DNA of 64,000 nucleotides from Azospirillum canadense (lineage in GTDB: Bacteria; Pseudomonadota; Alphaproteobacteria; Azospirillales; Azospirillaceae): contig NZ_JAOQNG010000001.1 of assembly GCF_025961225.1 (NCBI RefSeq), positions 719,001-783,000 on the forward strand. The letters are read 5' to 3'. Position numbers and translations under genes: made by a program. Each line of letters starts with the position of its first letter. Within the stretch, counting starts at the first letter, position 1. Positions 18,810 through 31,007 of the stretch are shown one piece after another. The notes below the pieces were generated by a model. That model saw only the letters and a program-made list of their open reading frames with translations, searched no databases and was not told the DNA's origin.

Positions 18810-20459
18810 TCAGGCCGCCAGACCCATGGCCTTCAGGTCGTCCTCCACCGTGCCAATCGGCATGATGTTGTAGTGCTCGACCAGCGCCTGCAGAACGGCC
18901 GGGGTGACGAAGGCCGGCAGCTTGGGGCCGAGGCGGATGTTCTTCACTCCCAGGTGCAGCAGGGCCAGCAGCACCGCCACCGCCTTCTGCTCGTACCAGG
19001 AGATGACCAGCGACAGCGGCAGCTCGTTGACGCCGACGCCGAAGGCCTCCGACAGGGCGAGCGCCACCTTGACGGCGGAGTAGCTGTCGTTGCACTGGCC
19101 CATGTCCAGCAGGCGCGGCAGGCCGGCGACGGTGCCCAGATCCTGGTCGATCACCCGGAACTTCCCGCAGCCGAGCGTCAGCACCACCGTGTCCTGCGGC
19201 AGCGCGGTCGCCATGTCGGTGTAGTAGCTGCGGGCGCCCTCCGCCCCGTCGCAGCCGCCGATCAGGGTGAAGTGCCGGATGGCGCCGCCCTTGACCGCCT
19301 CGATCACCTTGTCCGCCACGCCCAGGACGGCGTCGTGGTGGAAGCCGGCGAGGTGATGGCGCACCGGCGACTCGTCGGTGAAGCCGTCCGCGGCCAGCGC
19401 GGCCTGGATCACCGGGGCGTAGTCGTGGTCGGCGATGTGCGTCACGCCCGGCCAGGCGACGAGGCCCGAGGTGAAGATGCGGTCGGCATAGCCGGGGGCC
19501 GGCTGCTGGATGCAGTTGGTGGTCATCAGGATCGCGCCGGGGAAGGCGTCGAACTCGCTGCGCTGGCGCTGCCAGGCGCCGCCGTAATGGCCGACGAGGT
19601 GGGCGTACTTCTTCAGTTCCGGATAGCCGTGGGCCGGCAGCATCTCGCCGTGGGTGTAGACGTTGATGCCCGTCCCCTCGGTCTGCTTCAGCAGCTCTTC
19701 CAGATCCTTCAGGTCATGGCCGGAGACCAGGATCGCCTTGCCGCGGACATGGCCCATCAGCACCGGCGTCGGCACCGGATGGCCATAGGCGCCGGTGTTG
19801 GCGCCGTCCAGTAGCGCCAGCACGGTCACGCTCATGGCGCCGGTGCGCAAGCTGAGGTCGAGCAGCGCGTCGACGGAGGGCTCGTCCTCGGCCAGTGCGG
19901 TCAACGCCTCCTGCGTGAAGGCGTAGACCGCCTCGTCCTCCCGCCCCAGCAGCCGGGCGTGGCAGGCGTAGGCGGCGGCCCCCTTCAGGCCGTAGACGAC
20001 CAGTTCCTGAAGGCCCGCGAGGTCGGCGCCCAGCGCCGCGATGCGGGTGTCGATGCCGACGGCCTGTCCCTGCGCGACCAGCCCGGCGAGGTCCGCCGCC
20101 GGTTCCCAGGCCGCGGGACCGCTCAGCGCCTCGGGCGCTTGGCCCGCTGCGGCGCAGGTCTCCGCATAGAGGGCGCGCAGGGAATCGCGCAGGGACGCGG
20201 CGGCGCGCAGAAGGCCCTCCAGCCGGTCCGGGTCGAAGTTGACGTTGGTCACCGTGGTGAACAGCGCGTCCAGCGTGAAGGCGTCCGCCGCGTTACGGCG
20301 AATCCCCATCTTGCCGAGACGGTGCGCATACTGCGAAATACCCTGCGCGGCGTGGACGAGGAGATCCTGGAGCGCGGCGGTGTCGGGGGTCTTCCCGCAG
20401 GCCCCCTGCGTGGTGCAGGCTGTCCCGCGGGTTGTTTGTTCACACTGGTAACAGAACAT
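18810..20459 (-). CDS. hcp: Hybrid cluster protein (hydroxylamine reductase / NO reductase)
   Basis: A 549-residue Hcp with the N-terminal cluster motif MFCYQCEQT..C..GAC (Cys3, Cys6, Cys15, Cys21), the class I arrangement. The C-terminal half carries hybrid-cluster ligand regions such as LGCGKFRVIDQD, LDMGQCNDSYSAV and SWYEQKAVAVLLALL. It reduces nitric oxide or hydroxylamine during nitrosative stress or low oxygen. The start is fixed by the Cys motif, which must lie at the extreme N-terminus; the longer open frame upstream is not coding. No hcr reductase follows. It is divergent from a Crp/Fnr regulator with an FNR-like palindrome between them. Confidence 0.95.
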   Translation of the reverse strand: MFCYQCEQTTRGTACTTQGACGKTPDTAALQDLLVHAAQGISQYAHRLGKMGIRRNAADAFTLDALFTTVTNVNFDPDRLEGLLRAAASLRDSLRALYAETCAAAGQAPEALSGPAAWEPAADLAGLVAQGQAVGIDTRIAALGADLAGLQELVVYGLKGAAAYACHARLLGREDEAVYAFTQEALTALAEDEPSVDALLDLSLRTGAMSVTVLALLDGANTGAYGHPVPTPVLMGHVRGKAILVSGHDLKDLEELLKQTEGTGINVYTHGEMLPAHGYPELKKYAHLVGHYGGAWQRQRSEFDAFPGAILMTTNCIQQPAPGYADRIFTSGLVAWPGVTHIADHDYAPVIQAALAADGFTDESPVRHHLAGFHHDAVLGVADKVIEAVKGGAIRHFTLIGGCDGAEGARSYYTDMATALPQDTVVLTLGCGKFRVIDQDLGTVAGLPRLLDMGQCNDSYSAVKVALALSEAFGVGVNELPLSLVISWYEQKAVAVLLALLHLGVKNIRLGPKLPAFVTPAVLQALVEHYNIMPIGTVEDDLKAMGLAA

Positions 20460-20543
20460 GGATGAGTCTCCCGGATGATCGGTATTGGCTGGTCTTTGTT
20501 GGCGAGTTGTTGTGCATGATTGAAACGCCGGGGTTGTGCTGCA

Positions 20544-20559
20544 CTTGACCGCGGTCAAG
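20544..20559. promoter_or_regulatory. FNR/DNR-type operator between hcp and its regulator
   Basis: A perfect 16-base palindrome CTTGACCGCGGTCAAG, i.e. TTGAC-N4-GTCAA, the shape bound by Crp/Fnr-family nitrosative or anaerobic regulators. It lies 85 bases before the hcp start and 79 bases before the regulator start, so it could serve both. Confidence 0.7.
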
Positions 20560-20637
20560 TCGGACGCCCGGTTTCGGCGACGATTGATGCGGCGGATTGT
20601 CACCGAACCGCGGGAGCAAGGGAGGGAGAGAGGACCA

Positions 20638-21360
20638 ATGAGGAACGACCCGCCGGGTTTCCGGCCACAGGATGCGGCCACGCTCCGTTCCAACGCGCTG
20701 TTCGGGCGCCTGTCCGACCGGGCGCTCGGCCTGCTGGTGAGCACCGCGCAGGTGCGCGCGGTGCCGCGCGGCACGACCCTGTTCGTCCAGGACGAGGAGG
20801 CCGACCGCTTCTTCGTGCTGCTGGACGGCTGGGTGAAGCTCTACCGGCTGACCCGCGACGGGGCGGAGGCGGTGGTGAACATCATCGCCCCCGGTGAGAC
20901 CTTCGCCGAGGCCGCCATGTTCGCCAGCGGCAAGTTCCCGGTCTGTGCGGAGGCGGTGACCGAGTCCCGCATCCTGACCCTGACGGCCGAGGGCTTCACC
21001 CGCTGCCTGCGCGAGGACGAACAGATCGCCTTCGCCATGCTGGGGTCTCTGTCCATCCGGCTGCGCCATCTGGTGCAGCAGATCGAGCAGTTGCAGGTGC
21101 AGCCGACTCCGCAGCGCGTCGCCAGTTTCCTGCTGCGCTTTTGCCCGGAGGGCTCGGGGCCGGCGACCTTCGCTCTGCCCTTCGACAAGGCGCTGGTCGC
21201 CCGCCGCCTCGGCATGCAGCCGGAAACCTTCTCCCGCGCGCTGGCCAAGCTGCGCGGCGTGGGGGTGGAGACGCAGGGCGGCACCGTCTCCGTCGCCGAC
21301 CTCGACGATCTGCGCCGCTTCTGCCAAGTGGAGGACGGCGGCGCGATTGAGCGCGACTGA
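20638..21360 (+). CDS. Crp/Fnr-family regulator (DNR/NnrR-like)
   Basis: A 240-residue regulator: an N-terminal cyclic-nucleotide-binding-like beta barrel (residues ~20-140), a long dimer helix (IRLRHLVQQIEQLQ), and a C-terminal helix-turn-helix with recognition helix MQPETFSRALAKLRG, the ExxSR pattern of the FNR/DNR group. The N-terminal Cys cluster of FNR is absent, so direct oxygen sensing through [4Fe-4S] is unlikely; heme-based NO sensing is the family alternative. Start 20638 follows GGGAGAGAGG; the longer frame from 20536 would run over the palindrome. It probably controls divergent hcp. Confidence 0.85.
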   Translation: MRNDPPGFRPQDAATLRSNALFGRLSDRALGLLVSTAQVRAVPRGTTLFVQDEEADRFFVLLDGWVKLYRLTRDGAEAVVNIIAPGETFAEAAMFASGKFPVCAEAVTESRILTLTAEGFTRCLREDEQIAFAMLGSLSIRLRHLVQQIEQLQVQPTPQRVASFLLRFCPEGSGPATFALPFDKALVARRLGMQPETFSRALAKLRGVGVETQGGTVSVADLDDLRRFCQVEDGGAIERD

Positions 21361-21406
21361 TTGTCCAAGCGGTGAAATTGCGGACGGGGCGGGGGAGTGG
21401 TATAAA

Positions 21407-21448
21407 GGAGAAGGCTGGTGGGTGTTGCCTCACCCACCAGCCTTCTCC
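21407..21448 (-). terminator. Strong 17-pair hairpin
   Basis: GGAGAAGGCTGGTGGGT (21407-21423) pairs perfectly with 21432-21448 around an 8-base loop. On the minus strand it is followed by TTTATA, so it can end a transcript from the small open frame at 21454-21528. Confidence 0.65.
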
Positions 21449-21453
21449 TGGCC

Positions 21454-21528
21454 TCAGATCTGCGTCAGGCGGATTTCAAGCCGCCAGCGCCGATACCGGA
21501 GAATCAGGAGGAAAGGCATTTTGTTCAT
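21454..21528 (-). CDS. Possible 24-residue small protein
   Basis: A short frame below usual gene-calling limits, encoding MNKMPFLLILRYRRWRLEIR plus four residues. It is hydrophobic at the start, then strongly basic, the pattern of a small membrane-associated peptide. Support is the ribosome site: GGAGGA lies 6 bases before the ATG, and a second perfect AAGGAGGT lies about 17 bases further upstream. A 17-pair hairpin with a T-rich tail follows the stop by 6 bases. Stable hairpin 21562-21593 sits in the leader. I do not recognise the peptide; it could instead be part of a structured RNA. Confidence 0.4.
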   Translation of the reverse strand: MNKMPFLLILRYRRWRLEIRLTQI

Positions 21529-21561
21529 GCCCAATCCTCCTTCGGAAAATACCTCCTTCGA

Positions 21562-21593
21562 AAACGGCGGGTGACCAATTCCGCCCGCCGTTT
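21562..21593. terminator. Hairpin between the regulator and methylase genes
   Basis: AAACGGCGGG / CCCGCCGTTT, ten pairs, with a 12-base loop; CCATTTT follows on the plus strand. It may end the crp/fnr transcript or form part of the leader of the small minus-strand frame. Confidence 0.5.
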
Positions 21594-21781
21594 CCATTTT
21601 AGCGCATTCCCATGCATGATCTGCACGCGACGCGGGTGCGGCCAATCGTCCGCGGTGGCGCCTTCGCCGACCGCCAAGCGCTGCCTTGACGGTGCGCGGG
21701 CGGGCGTGCCAGCATGCGGGTCATGAGCACGTTGGGTGAACAAACCTTCGGGCCCTGACATTCAAGGAAAGCCGGGCAGAG

Positions 21782-22438
21782 ATGGGCGAGACGGAAACTC
21801 CCGACCCCGTGAAGGAGCTTGCGGAGTTCGCCGAAGACCGGCGATTCGCCACGGTGATGGCCGACCCGCCCTGGCGGTTCGTCAACCGCACCGGCAAGAT
21901 GGCGCCGGAGCACCGCCGCCTGTCGCGCTACGGCACCATGACGGTGGAGGAGATCTGCGCCCTGCCGGTCGCCGCCATCGTGGCGCCGACCGCGCACCTC
22001 TACCTGTGGGTTCCCAACGCCCTGCTGCCCGAGGGCTTGCAGGTGATGAACGCCTGGGGGTTCGAGTACAAGACCAACATCGTCTGGCACAAGCTGCGCA
22101 AGGACGGCGGCTCCGACGGGCGCGGGGTGGGCTTCTACTTCCGCAACGTGACGGAGCTGATCCTGTTCGGCGTGCGCGGCAAGAACGCCCGCACCCTGCC
22201 ACCCGGCCGGACACAGGTGAACTATCTCGGCACCCGCAAGCGCGAGCATTCGCGCAAGCCGGACGAGCAGTACGAGCTGATCGAGTCTTGCAGCCCCGGC
22301 CCCTATCTGGAGCTGTTCGCCCGCGGCGCCCGGCCGAACTGGGCGGTCTGGGGCAACCAGGCGGACGACAGCTACGAGCCGACCTGGAAGACCTACGCCT
22401 ACAACTCCGCCGTCGACCGGGACGCGGCCGCGGAATAA
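21782..22438 (+). CDS. MT-A70 family DNA N6-adenine methyltransferase
   Basis: A 218-residue SAM-dependent methyltransferase of the MT-A70 family. The catalytic motif is DPPW at residues 28-31 (VMADPPWRF), and the SAM-side blocks are HLYLWVPNALLPEG and RPNWAVWGNQ. Small DPPW enzymes of this type occur as phage or restriction-modification methylases acting on adenine. The gene is convergent with, and 7 bases from, a BglII/BstYI-like endonuclease gene, which makes it the likely protecting partner of a compact type II system. Recognition site is not readable from sequence. Confidence 0.85.
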   Translation: MGETETPDPVKELAEFAEDRRFATVMADPPWRFVNRTGKMAPEHRRLSRYGTMTVEEICALPVAAIVAPTAHLYLWVPNALLPEGLQVMNAWGFEYKTNIVWHKLRKDGGSDGRGVGFYFRNVTELILFGVRGKNARTLPPGRTQVNYLGTRKREHSRKPDEQYELIESCSPGPYLELFARGARPNWAVWGNQADDSYEPTWKTYAYNSAVDRDAAAE

Positions 22439-22445
22439 GGGGCGG

Positions 22446-23282
22446 TCAAGCCTCTTCGGTTTCCAGCGGCACGCCCTCGCCGACCTCGAACTTCGCCTGC
22501 CGGATGACGGGGTGGTCCTGCTTCCAGGCGTCGAAGTCGGAGACGAGGGCCGGGCGCATGCCCAGCACCAGGATCGGGCAGCCGCCGCCGCGGCCGGCGT
22601 TCAGGCGGTAGAGCAGCTTCGGCATCCAGGTGGTGCTGGCGCCGTACTTGTTGTGGAAATCCTTCATGTCGACGCGCCGGGCGATGTCCTGGAACAGGGG
22701 CACCAGATCGGCGCTGCGCGTCAGCAGCACGCCGGCGCTGACCACCCCGCATTCGTAGAAGGTGCGGGCGGCGTAGAGGTCGCGGTCGAAGGTCTGGTCC
22801 TTGCTGTTCCACTCCATGTCGAAGGACACGCGGCCCTTCACGAAGTCGATCTTGTGCCCGTCGATGAAGCGCTCGACCTTGAACAGCTCCTCGTGCTGGC
22901 GGGCGACCGGTTCCCGCCGGCGCGGGGTGTGGCCCGGCCGCGGATCCCGCGTGGTGATGATGCGGCGGATGAACAGGTCGCCCTGGATGCGCGTCTCGTG
23001 CCAGCCCAACGGGTTCAGCAGGTCCTCCATGTTCTTCGCGATGCGCGACTTGTTGCCGCCGGACGTGACGATCTCCTCCGTCCGGATGCGGAAGGCCATC
23101 AGCGTCCCGATCATCTCGTCGAACTCGCTCCGGCAGGCGTGGGCCAGGATGCGGGCGGCGTTGCGGAAGCTGTGGACCTCGTAGAGCGCGTGGAAGTCCG
23201 GCGGGAACAGGTCGCCCACATCCGGATCACGGGCCGAGATGATCGGGGCAGCGTCGTGCAGGCAGGCGAACAGGTCGGTCAT
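22446..23282 (-). CDS. BglII/BstYI-like type II restriction endonuclease
   Basis: A 278-residue protein with features of the BglII/BstYI family: N-terminal helical region, and a core strand with the acidic/basic cluster VSFDMEWNSKDQTFDRDLYA (Asp155, Glu157, Lys161), likely metal and catalytic residues of a PD-(D/E)xK-type fold. A conserved-looking VSAGVLLTRSADLVPLF strand and GASTTWMPKLLYRLNAGRGGG loop follow. BglII cuts AGATCT and BstYI RGATCY, but specificity here is unknown. The start is the first ATG beyond a weak ribosome site; an in-frame extension to 23396 has no resemblance. Tail-to-tail with the methylase. Confidence 0.72.
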   Translation of the reverse strand: MTDLFACLHDAAPIISARDPDVGDLFPPDFHALYEVHSFRNAARILAHACRSEFDEMIGTLMAFRIRTEEIVTSGGNKSRIAKNMEDLLNPLGWHETRIQGDLFIRRIITTRDPRPGHTPRRREPVARQHEELFKVERFIDGHKIDFVKGRVSFDMEWNSKDQTFDRDLYAARTFYECGVVSAGVLLTRSADLVPLFQDIARRVDMKDFHNKYGASTTWMPKLLYRLNAGRGGGCPILVLGMRPALVSDFDAWKQDHPVIRQAKFEVGEGVPLETEEA

Positions 23283-23567
23283 GGAGCGATGGCCATGAAA
23301 AGCGGAGACGGTTGAACAACGGCGGACGATTTCGCCAGCATGGTCTTGGCCGTTCGCCCGGTCCACTGATTCCGCCGGCCCGCGACATTGGGTCAACCCG
23401 GACCCGAAAGGTTGTGATGGGGCGGTGGTGCGCTGTTCATCGAGCCGTGGTCCATGGTATCTTCCCGCGCCCGGACATGCGCGTCGCGAAATTTCGCCTG
23501 TGTCCGGCGGCCTGTGTTTGGGGCCCTGTGTTCAAGCTGCTGGCGTGCTGGGTTCGGAGGCATCTGG

Positions 23568-26624
<3,057 letters not shown>

Positions 26625-26647
26625 GCCAGCCCCCTTACGCTGTCCCC

Positions 26648-28639
26648 CTACGCCGCCAGTGCGCGCAGGCCGCGTTGCTTCACGAAGGCGGTGAGGTGGC
26701 GGTCGATGTCGGCCTGTCCGGCGTCCGTCAGGTCGAACCGCACGTGGCAGGTCGTGTGCTCCACCCCGACGACGCGCGCCGGGATCGGCGTCGGAACGCC
26801 GTCCAGGCGGAGCGTGGCGCGGGTGCCGGCGCCGGCGTCGGACCACCCTTCCAGCGCGGCGCCGCCGGTGGACAGGTTCAGCAAGCGGCAGGAGCGCGTT
26901 CCGGACGTCGTTTCGACCTCCACCGGCAGGTTTGCCTCGAAGCGGGTGTCGCGGCGGCGGTCGACCTCGGCCATGGAGGTGCGCACGACGCGGACGAGAA
27001 TGCCGCGCAGCTCGTCGATGCTGCTGGACACCTGGTCGGCGATGACCCGCACGTCGGCGGCGCGGTCGCCGGTGGAGGAGGCCTCGCGGGAGACCTCGGC
27101 GATGCGGCGCGACACCTCCCGCGCGGCGTCGGCGGTGTCGTTCACGTTCCGCGCGATCTCCTGCGTCGCCGAGGCCTGCTCCTCGACCGCCGCGGCGATG
27201 GTGGAGGCGACGTGGTCCACGTCGGTGATGCTGCCGGTGATCTGGGCGACGGCGTCCACCGCGTTGCCGGTCACCGCCTGGATCTCGGCGATCTGCCGGG
27301 CGATGTCCTCGGTCGCCTTGGCCGTCTGGTTGGCCAAGCTCTTGACCTCCTGCGCCACGACCGCGAAGCCCTTGCCCGCCTCGCCGGCCCGCGCGGCCTC
27401 GATCGTCGCGTTCAGGGCCAGCAGGTTGGTCTGGCTGGCGATGTTCTGGATCAGAAGGGCGACGTCGCCGATGCGGGCCACCGCGTCCGACAGGGACTGG
27501 ATCGTCGCCCGCGCGCCCTCGCCGCTGTCCACGGCCCGGCGCGTGATGCTGCTGGCCTGACCGACCTGGGTGCCGATCTCGCGGATGGAGGCGGCCAGTT
27601 CCTCGGTCGCGGCGGCGACGGTCTGGGCGTTGCGCAGGGCCTGTTCGGAGGCGGCGGCCACCGACTGGCTGTTCACGCCGACGGCCCCGGCGGATCCAGC
27701 CATGGCCTCGGCGTTGTCCTCCATGCGGCGCGTGCGCTCCGCGACGCGGTCCACGGCGTTGCGGGTTTCCCGCTCCACGGTCTCGGCCATGCTTTCCAGG
27801 GCGGCGCGCTTGGCGGCCTCGGCCTGTTCGCGTTCGCGCTCCTGGTCGGCGCGCATCCGCTGGTTCTCCAGCCCGTTGGCCTTGAACACCTCGACCGCGC
27901 GGGCCATCTGGCCGACCTCGTCCTCCTTCTCGGCGCCGGGAACGGCGACCGCGTAGTCGCCGCCGGACATGCGCCGCATGACCCCGGTCAGCGCGCCGAT
28001 GGGCCGCACCACCCGCCGGAGCACCACGATCGCGCCGAGGACGACCATGACCGCGCCCACGGCCAGCAGGATCCAAGAGGTCAGCCGCGCCGCCTCGAAG
28101 GCGGCTTCCGAATCCACGTAGCGCTCGCCGGCGACCCGCACCTGAAGGTCGATCAGCGCGCTGATGCGGTCGGTCACGGGGTCGATGATCTGGTACAGCT
28201 CCTTCTTCACGAAGCCGTCGAGCGCCGTGGCGTCCTTGGCCGCCAGAATGCGGGACAGCCGCTCCACGGCCTCGTCGGCCTTGGCCATCAGGGGTTTCGT
28301 CTCGTTGACCAGCGCCTGTTCCTCGCCGTCGATGTAGGTGGCGAGGTAAGCCTTCCAGCGGTCCCGGATGTCGCCCGTGGCCTTCTGCACCGACGACAGG
28401 CTCTCGTCCCAGCTGAAGTTGCCGTTCCGCGCCTTGTGCGAGGCGTCGACGATGAAGACGGCGTAGGCATCGGAGATGATCTTCAGGTCACGCAGGGGCA
28501 CGACGCGGTCATCGTAGACCGTGCGCAATCCCTCGTTCGAGTTGCTGAGCGCGCGCAGCCCCAGAAGATCGCTCACGGCCAGGAGGCCGCCGAGCAGGGT
28601 CAGGACGCACAGCAGAATGGCATTGATGGTGAGCCGCAT
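26648..28639 (-). CDS. Methyl-accepting chemotaxis protein with C-terminal PilZ domain (second copy)
   Basis: A 663-residue chemoreceptor with the same layout as the one at 9894-11951. An N-terminal membrane helix ([18 protein letters not shown]) is followed by a four-helix-bundle-type extracytoplasmic domain, a second helix near residue 190 ([21 protein letters not shown]), HAMP, the signalling tip [18 protein letters not shown], and a PilZ domain with RRDTRF and NLSTGG, so c-di-GMP binding is likely. The ligand domains of the two receptors are not obviously similar, while the signalling and PilZ parts are. Start 28639 follows GGGGCG. The hybrid kinase gene ends convergently 23 bases away. 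Confidence 0.9.
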   Translation of the reverse strand: MRLTINAILLCVLTLLGGLLAVSDLLGLRALSNSNEGLRTVYDDRVVPLRDLKIISDAYAVFIVDASHKARNGNFSWDESLSSVQKATGDIRDRWKAYLATYIDGEEQALVNETKPLMAKADEAVERLSRILAAKDATALDGFVKKELYQIIDPVTDRISALIDLQVRVAGERYVDSEAAFEAARLTSWILLAVGAVMVVLGAIVVLRRVVRPIGALTGVMRRMSGGDYAVAVPGAEKEDEVGQMARAVEVFKANGLENQRMRADQEREREQAEAAKRAALESMAETVERETRNAVDRVAERTRRMEDNAEAMAGSAGAVGVNSQSVAAASEQALRNAQTVAAATEELAASIREIGTQVGQASSITRRAVDSGEGARATIQSLSDAVARIGDVALLIQNIASQTNLLALNATIEAARAGEAGKGFAVVAQEVKSLANQTAKATEDIARQIAEIQAVTGNAVDAVAQITGSITDVDHVASTIAAAVEEQASATQEIARNVNDTADAAREVSRRIAEVSREASSTGDRAADVRVIADQVSSSIDELRGILVRVVRTSMAEVDRRRDTRFEANLPVEVETTSGTRSCRLLNLSTGGAALEGWSDAGAGTRATLRLDGVPTPIPARVVGVEHTTCHVRFDLTDAGQADIDRHLTAFVKQRGLRALAA

Positions 28640-28854
28640 CGTTTCGCCCCTGTATTGGACGGCGTTCATCCGCCACTGCTGAAGGCCGCCGCCGTTTCCG
28701 GCCGCCGCTTCTTGGGTGTTGCGATGCAAGCCTTGACACGGGATTGTAAAGAAAACGCGAATAAAACCTAAACAAATGTATACGCATATTGTCGCATGAA
28801 ACAGTCTGTCGCCGTGATGAGGCAACGATGCGTCGCGGCGACAGACATTTCGTG

Positions 28855-29154
28855 TCAATGGACCTTTATTTCGTTTCCGCGATCCTTGCGGTAAATGTGG
28901 ACGTGGTAGGCGGCCATGGGATTGTCGCGGACGTAATCGACCAATCGGCGTTCCATGTCCGGCGTGGCGTTGCGGATCAGCATCTGCCACGCGGGCTCCA
29001 TGGTGGCGCGCCGCGTCTCGTTGTGCGGCAGCATGATGAAGCCTGCCCATTCCGGGCGAAAATCGGCCAAGTAGCTCTCCGCATAGTGCCGCATCATGGC
29101 CGCGTCGTTGACGTTCACCGATTTCATGTTTTCAAAGCAGACACGAAGCTGCAT
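28855..29154 (-). CDS. Hypothetical protein, 99 residues
   Basis: A small soluble protein that I do not recognise. It begins [20 protein letters not shown], ends [17 protein letters not shown], and has no signal peptide, membrane segment or metal-binding cluster. Start 29154 is supported by GGAGGGAGACGGG; upstream in-frame codons are less likely. It lies downstream of the fixX terminator on the same strand, so it may be outside the fix transcript. The gap 28640-28854 before the chemoreceptor is A/T-richer than its surroundings and holds no gene. Confidence 0.6.
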   Translation of the reverse strand: MQLRVCFENMKSVNVNDAAMMRHYAESYLADFRPEWAGFIMLPHNETRRATMEPAWQMLIRNATPDMERRLVDYVRDNPMAAYHVHIYRKDRGNEIKVH

Positions 29155-29277
29155 GGCCCGTCTCCCTCCGTTTCGGTGCTCCGGCGTCGTCCCTGCCAAG
29201 GATATGACCACGGCGACCGGAGGCGGCCAGTCTCCAATGGTGCCAATCCCCAATGGTGAATGGGCCGAAACGAAGAA

Positions 29278-29305
29278 ACCCCTTCCCTGGTGTCAGGGAA
29301 GGGGT
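29278..29305 (-). terminator. Terminator of the fixABCX operon
   Basis: A perfect 12-pair stem ACCCCTTCCCTG / CAGGGAAGGGGT with a 4-base loop, followed on the minus strand by TTTC. It lies about 80 bases after the fixX stop. Confidence 0.8.
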
Positions 29306-29387
29306 CCGAAGTCTTGGCGGATAGGAGAGGGACACCACCGTCGGCCGAACTGCCGAAGGTCGACAGGTCCAGGCCGGACGGTCGTCC

Positions 29388-29681
29388 TCAACCGAACTTA
29401 TAACTGATGCCGTATCCGCCGCGCGGGTAGTCCCACTGAATATTTTCCTTGTCCTGGCAGATCACCCGGCAGGTTCCGCATTCCAGGCAGCCGTCGGTGA
29501 CCAGCGTCACCGTGCCCGCCTCGTTCTTGCTGTAGCAGGCGGCCGGGCAGCAGACCGTGCAGGCCTGGGACGTGCAGGTCTTGCACTCCGCCTCGCTGCG
29601 GATGCGGATGTGCGGGCGGCTTTCGTCGACGATGTAGCGGTTCTGGTACAGCTTCTCTTCGATCTTGACCACGATGCTCAT
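29388..29681 (-). CDS. fixX: FixX ferredoxin-like protein
   Basis: A 97-residue ferredoxin-like subunit of the FixABCX electron-bifurcating complex, which passes high-energy electrons toward nitrogenase. Cys motifs [17 protein letters not shown] and [11 protein letters not shown] fit the family's [4Fe-4S] sites. The C-terminal [15 protein letters not shown] is the conserved tail of FixX. Its start overlaps the end of fixC by four bases (ATGA), so translation is coupled. Confidence 0.95.
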   Translation of the reverse strand: MSIVVKIEEKLYQNRYIVDESRPHIRIRSEAECKTCTSQACTVCCPAACYSKNEAGTVTLVTDGCLECGTCRVICQDKENIQWDYPRGGYGISYKFG

Positions 29682-30979
29682 CGCACGGCCCTCACCAGCT
29701 TGATTGCGTCGCCGACCAGCCCCAGGACGGAGCGCTTCTTGACGAAGGACTTCATGATCTCCTTCTCCTTCGTCCGCTTGTCCACGCTGTCCACGGTGAA
29801 CCAGTTGTGCGCGGCGGCGGTCAGCGTGTCGGGGTAGGCACCGAAGAACTGCTTGTTCTCGTGCATGATCCCCGGCAGGTTCAGGTATTTCTTCAGGTCC
29901 TTCATGACGAAGCTGTCGTCGAGCCTCGCCTTATAGGCGGCGAGGTTCGCGGCGCTGAAGGGCTTGCCCGCCTTCTTCAGCTCGGCCACCGTCTCCGCGG
30001 CCATGCGGCCCGACGCCATGGCGAGGTTGGAGCCCTCGCGGTGGGCGGCGTTGTTGAAGTGGGCGGCGTCGCCGACCACCATCCAGCCGTCCCCAAAGAG
30101 CTGCGGCACCGCCTTGTAGCCGCCCTCCGGGATCATGTGGGCGGCGTATTCCTTCATCTCCGCTCCCTCGATCAGGGGCTTGATGACCGGATGGTTCTTC
30201 AGGTCCTCCAGCATCTTGTAGGGCGGGACGCTGCCCTGCTTGAAGTCGGAGATCAGGCAGCCGATGCCGATCGTCAGCGATTCCTTGTTGGTGTAGAGGA
30301 ACGCGGTGCCGACCATGCCCTTGGTCACCTTGCCCATGATCTCGATGACCACGCCCTCGTCGCCCTTCAGGCCGAAGCGCTGCTGGATCAGCTCGGGATC
30401 GATGAACAGGATCTCCTTTACGGCCAGAGCCACATTCTCCGGCGCCAACTCCTTCTGGTAGCCGGAGCGCTTAGCAAGCAGGGCGTTCACGCCGTCGGCC
30501 ATGATGACCACGTCGGCGTGGATCTCCCCGCCCTCGCGGTCGGTGCGCACGCCGATCACCTTGCCGGCGGCGTCGTGGATCAGCTCCGTCACCGTGGTTT
30601 CGCAGATCTGCAGGCCGCCGGCCTCGCGGATTTTCTCCGAGAACCACTTGTCGATGTTGGCGCGGATGATGGTGTAGCGGTTCGGCGTCTCGGTGTTGAA
30701 GGCGTCCGACCGGTAGTTGGTGCCGATGTAGTTGTCGTCGCCCAACAGCCAGATGCGCTGTTCGATGATGTGGCGCTCGGTCGGGCAGTCGTCCCGGAAG
30801 TCGGGGATGATCTTCTCCAGCTCCGCGGCGTACATGATGCCGCCCTGGACGTTCTTGGCGCCGGGATACTCCCCCCGCTCCAGCTGGAGGACGCTGAGGC
30901 CCTGCTTGGCCAGCGTGTAGGCCGCCGCGTTGCCGGACGGGCCGGCACCGATGACGATGGCGTCGAACTTTTCGACCAT
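29678..30979 (-). CDS. fixC: FixC flavoprotein (ETF-quinone oxidoreductase-like)
   Basis: A 433-residue FAD protein of the ETF:quinone oxidoreductase family. The Rossmann dinucleotide motif is [21 protein letters not shown] at residues ~6-26, and a second FAD motif [18 protein letters not shown] lies near residue 290. With FixA, FixB and FixX it oxidises NADH, reducing quinone and ferredoxin or flavodoxin to feed nitrogenase. Gene order fixA-B-C-X is complete here, with 28 bases between fixB and fixC. Length is typical. Confidence 0.96.
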   Translation of the reverse strand: MVEKFDAIVIGAGPSGNAAAYTLAKQGLSVLQLERGEYPGAKNVQGGIMYAAELEKIIPDFRDDCPTERHIIEQRIWLLGDDNYIGTNYRSDAFNTETPNRYTIIRANIDKWFSEKIREAGGLQICETTVTELIHDAAGKVIGVRTDREGGEIHADVVIMADGVNALLAKRSGYQKELAPENVALAVKEILFIDPELIQQRFGLKGDEGVVIEIMGKVTKGMVGTAFLYTNKESLTIGIGCLISDFKQGSVPPYKMLEDLKNHPVIKPLIEGAEMKEYAAHMIPEGGYKAVPQLFGDGWMVVGDAAHFNNAAHREGSNLAMASGRMAAETVAELKKAGKPFSAANLAAYKARLDDSFVMKDLKKYLNLPGIMHENKQFFGAYPDTLTAAAHNWFTVDSVDKRTKEKEIMKSFVKKRSVLGLVGDAIKLVRAVR

Positions 30980-31007
30980 GTCCTTGTGGCTCCTGTTCGT
31001 CCGGAAG

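Noticed and set aside
21782..22438. MT-A70 methylase as a prophage remnant
   Set aside because: No phage structural, portal or integrase genes nearby; the adjacent BglII-like nuclease gives a simpler explanation.
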